A stretch of 64,000 nucleotides of DNA from Haploplasma modicum ATCC 29102 (lineage in GTDB: Bacteria; Bacillota_I; Bacilli_A; Acholeplasmatales; Acholeplasmataceae), in the NCBI RefSeq assembly GCF_000687835.1, contig NZ_JHYB01000002.1, forward strand, positions 310,001 through 374,000. The letters run 5' to 3'. The notes under the pieces were generated by a model. The model had not been told where the DNA came from, did no database searches, and saw only the letters and a program-made list of their open reading frames with translations. The translations under genes and the position numbers were made by a program. This document shows positions 63,884 to 64,000 of this stretch, piece after piece; position 1 is the stretch's first letter; each line of letters begins with the position of its first letter.

Positions 63884-64000
63884 TTCTAAAAATTTCTGGT
63901 ATTTTTTATATATTTTTTTAGCAAGGCTATCAAGACTACAAAAATGATTATTGCTTATAACTAAATCAATTCTATTAATATTTTCTGTTTTGAAAACTAA
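63875..64000 (-). CDS. C-terminal 41 codons of an unidentified gene (5' part outside window)
   Basis: Open minus-strand frame from the right edge to TAA at 63875-63877, reading NINRIDLVISNNHF, then CSLDSLAKKIYKKYQKF and a lysine-rich end. Ends in a terminator. Too little remains to name it. Confidence 0.6.
   Translation of the reverse strand, partial: LVFKTENINRIDLVISNNHFCSLDSLAKKIYKKYQKFLEKK

Noticed and set aside
1-64000. tRNA/rRNA genes, CRISPR arrays, insertion sequences, replication origin
   Set aside because: No T-arm motifs, repeat-spacer series, transposase frames, terminal inverted repeats or DnaA-box clusters were found by eye; a tRNAscan or repeat search would settle it.

Overview
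The window is 64 kb of compact, very AT-rich bacterial DNA. Most genes lie on the minus strand, many overlap by 1-20 bases, and most transcription units end in hairpin-plus-T terminators. It looks like a low-GC Bacillota from the Bacilli/Mollicutes neighbourhood (Acholeplasma-, Izemoplasma- or RF39-like). The signs are two T-box leaders, a CcpA regulator, the rpsP-khpA-rimM-trmD-rplS and prfA-prmC-tsaC orders, YlbF/YlbG, DUF1146 and PopT (DUF368) proteins, and mevalonate-route isoprenoid genes. UGA acts as a stop codon (thiI ends in a TGA that overlaps the trmH-like ATG; rimM/trmD join as ATGA), so the code is standard and not the UGA=Trp code of Mycoplasma. No tRNA, rRNA, CRISPR array, insertion sequence or prophage was seen.

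Layout. 1-3.84 kb: 3'-truncated gene for a giant DUF4011 / SF1 helicase / nuclease-like protein of a kind linked to phage defence. 4-8 kb: single housekeeping genes (M28 peptidase, GNAT, sugar O-acetyltransferase, HAD phosphatase, uracil-DNA glycosylase, DUF5071). 8.1-11.6 kb: mevalonate kinase and diphosphomevalonate decarboxylase behind a TctA-like permease. 11.6-20.8 kb: a long envelope-precursor run in the order c-di-GMP enzyme, glmM, glmU (split by a frameshift), galE, popT-like, capD-like, uppS. 20.9-23.3 kb: ArsR regulator and P1B-4 metal ATPase. 23.3-27 kb: Ogt, Crp/Fnr regulator and a T-box-controlled amino-acid ABC transporter whose binding protein and permease are fused. 27-30.3 kb: lipid kinase, tyrS with T-box, ccpA. 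30.4-37.9 kb: translation and RNA-modification genes. 38-42.5 kb: rpsD with leader, FtsX-type ABC exporter, thioredoxin-like protein. 42.3-46.2 kb: small membrane proteins, metallophosphoesterase, DUF2130 nuclease-like protein, mannose-1-P guanylyltransferase. 46.2-49.5 kb: quinone/electrophile-stress cassette resembling the B. subtilis mhq regulon, with a palindromic operator inside its promoter. 49.5-52.5 kb: SPFH / zinc-ribbon membrane operon and an SGNH hydrolase. 52.5-64 kb: YhaM-type nuclease, CCA-adding enzyme, YigZ, MgsA, DUF1146, upp, rpiB, typA, tsaC, prmC, prfA, Dps, ABC-2 exporter and the tail of one more gene.

How it fits together. GlmM and GlmU make UDP-GlcNAc; GalE and the CapD-like dehydratase make further UDP-sugars. 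Mevalonate enzymes feed isoprenoid synthesis; UppS makes the C55 carrier; a PopT-like protein would return C55-P across the membrane. Their clustering, headed by a c-di-GMP enzyme, suggests coordinated control of surface glycan synthesis. The stress genes (ArsR/P1B-4 ATPase, mhq-like cassette, Dps, Ogt, MgsA) point to a free-living or gut anaerobe facing metals, quinones and reactive carbonyls. Many starts were set by Shine-Dalgarno spacing, and are noted where they shorten the longest open frame. No database search was possible; family names rest on recognised motifs.
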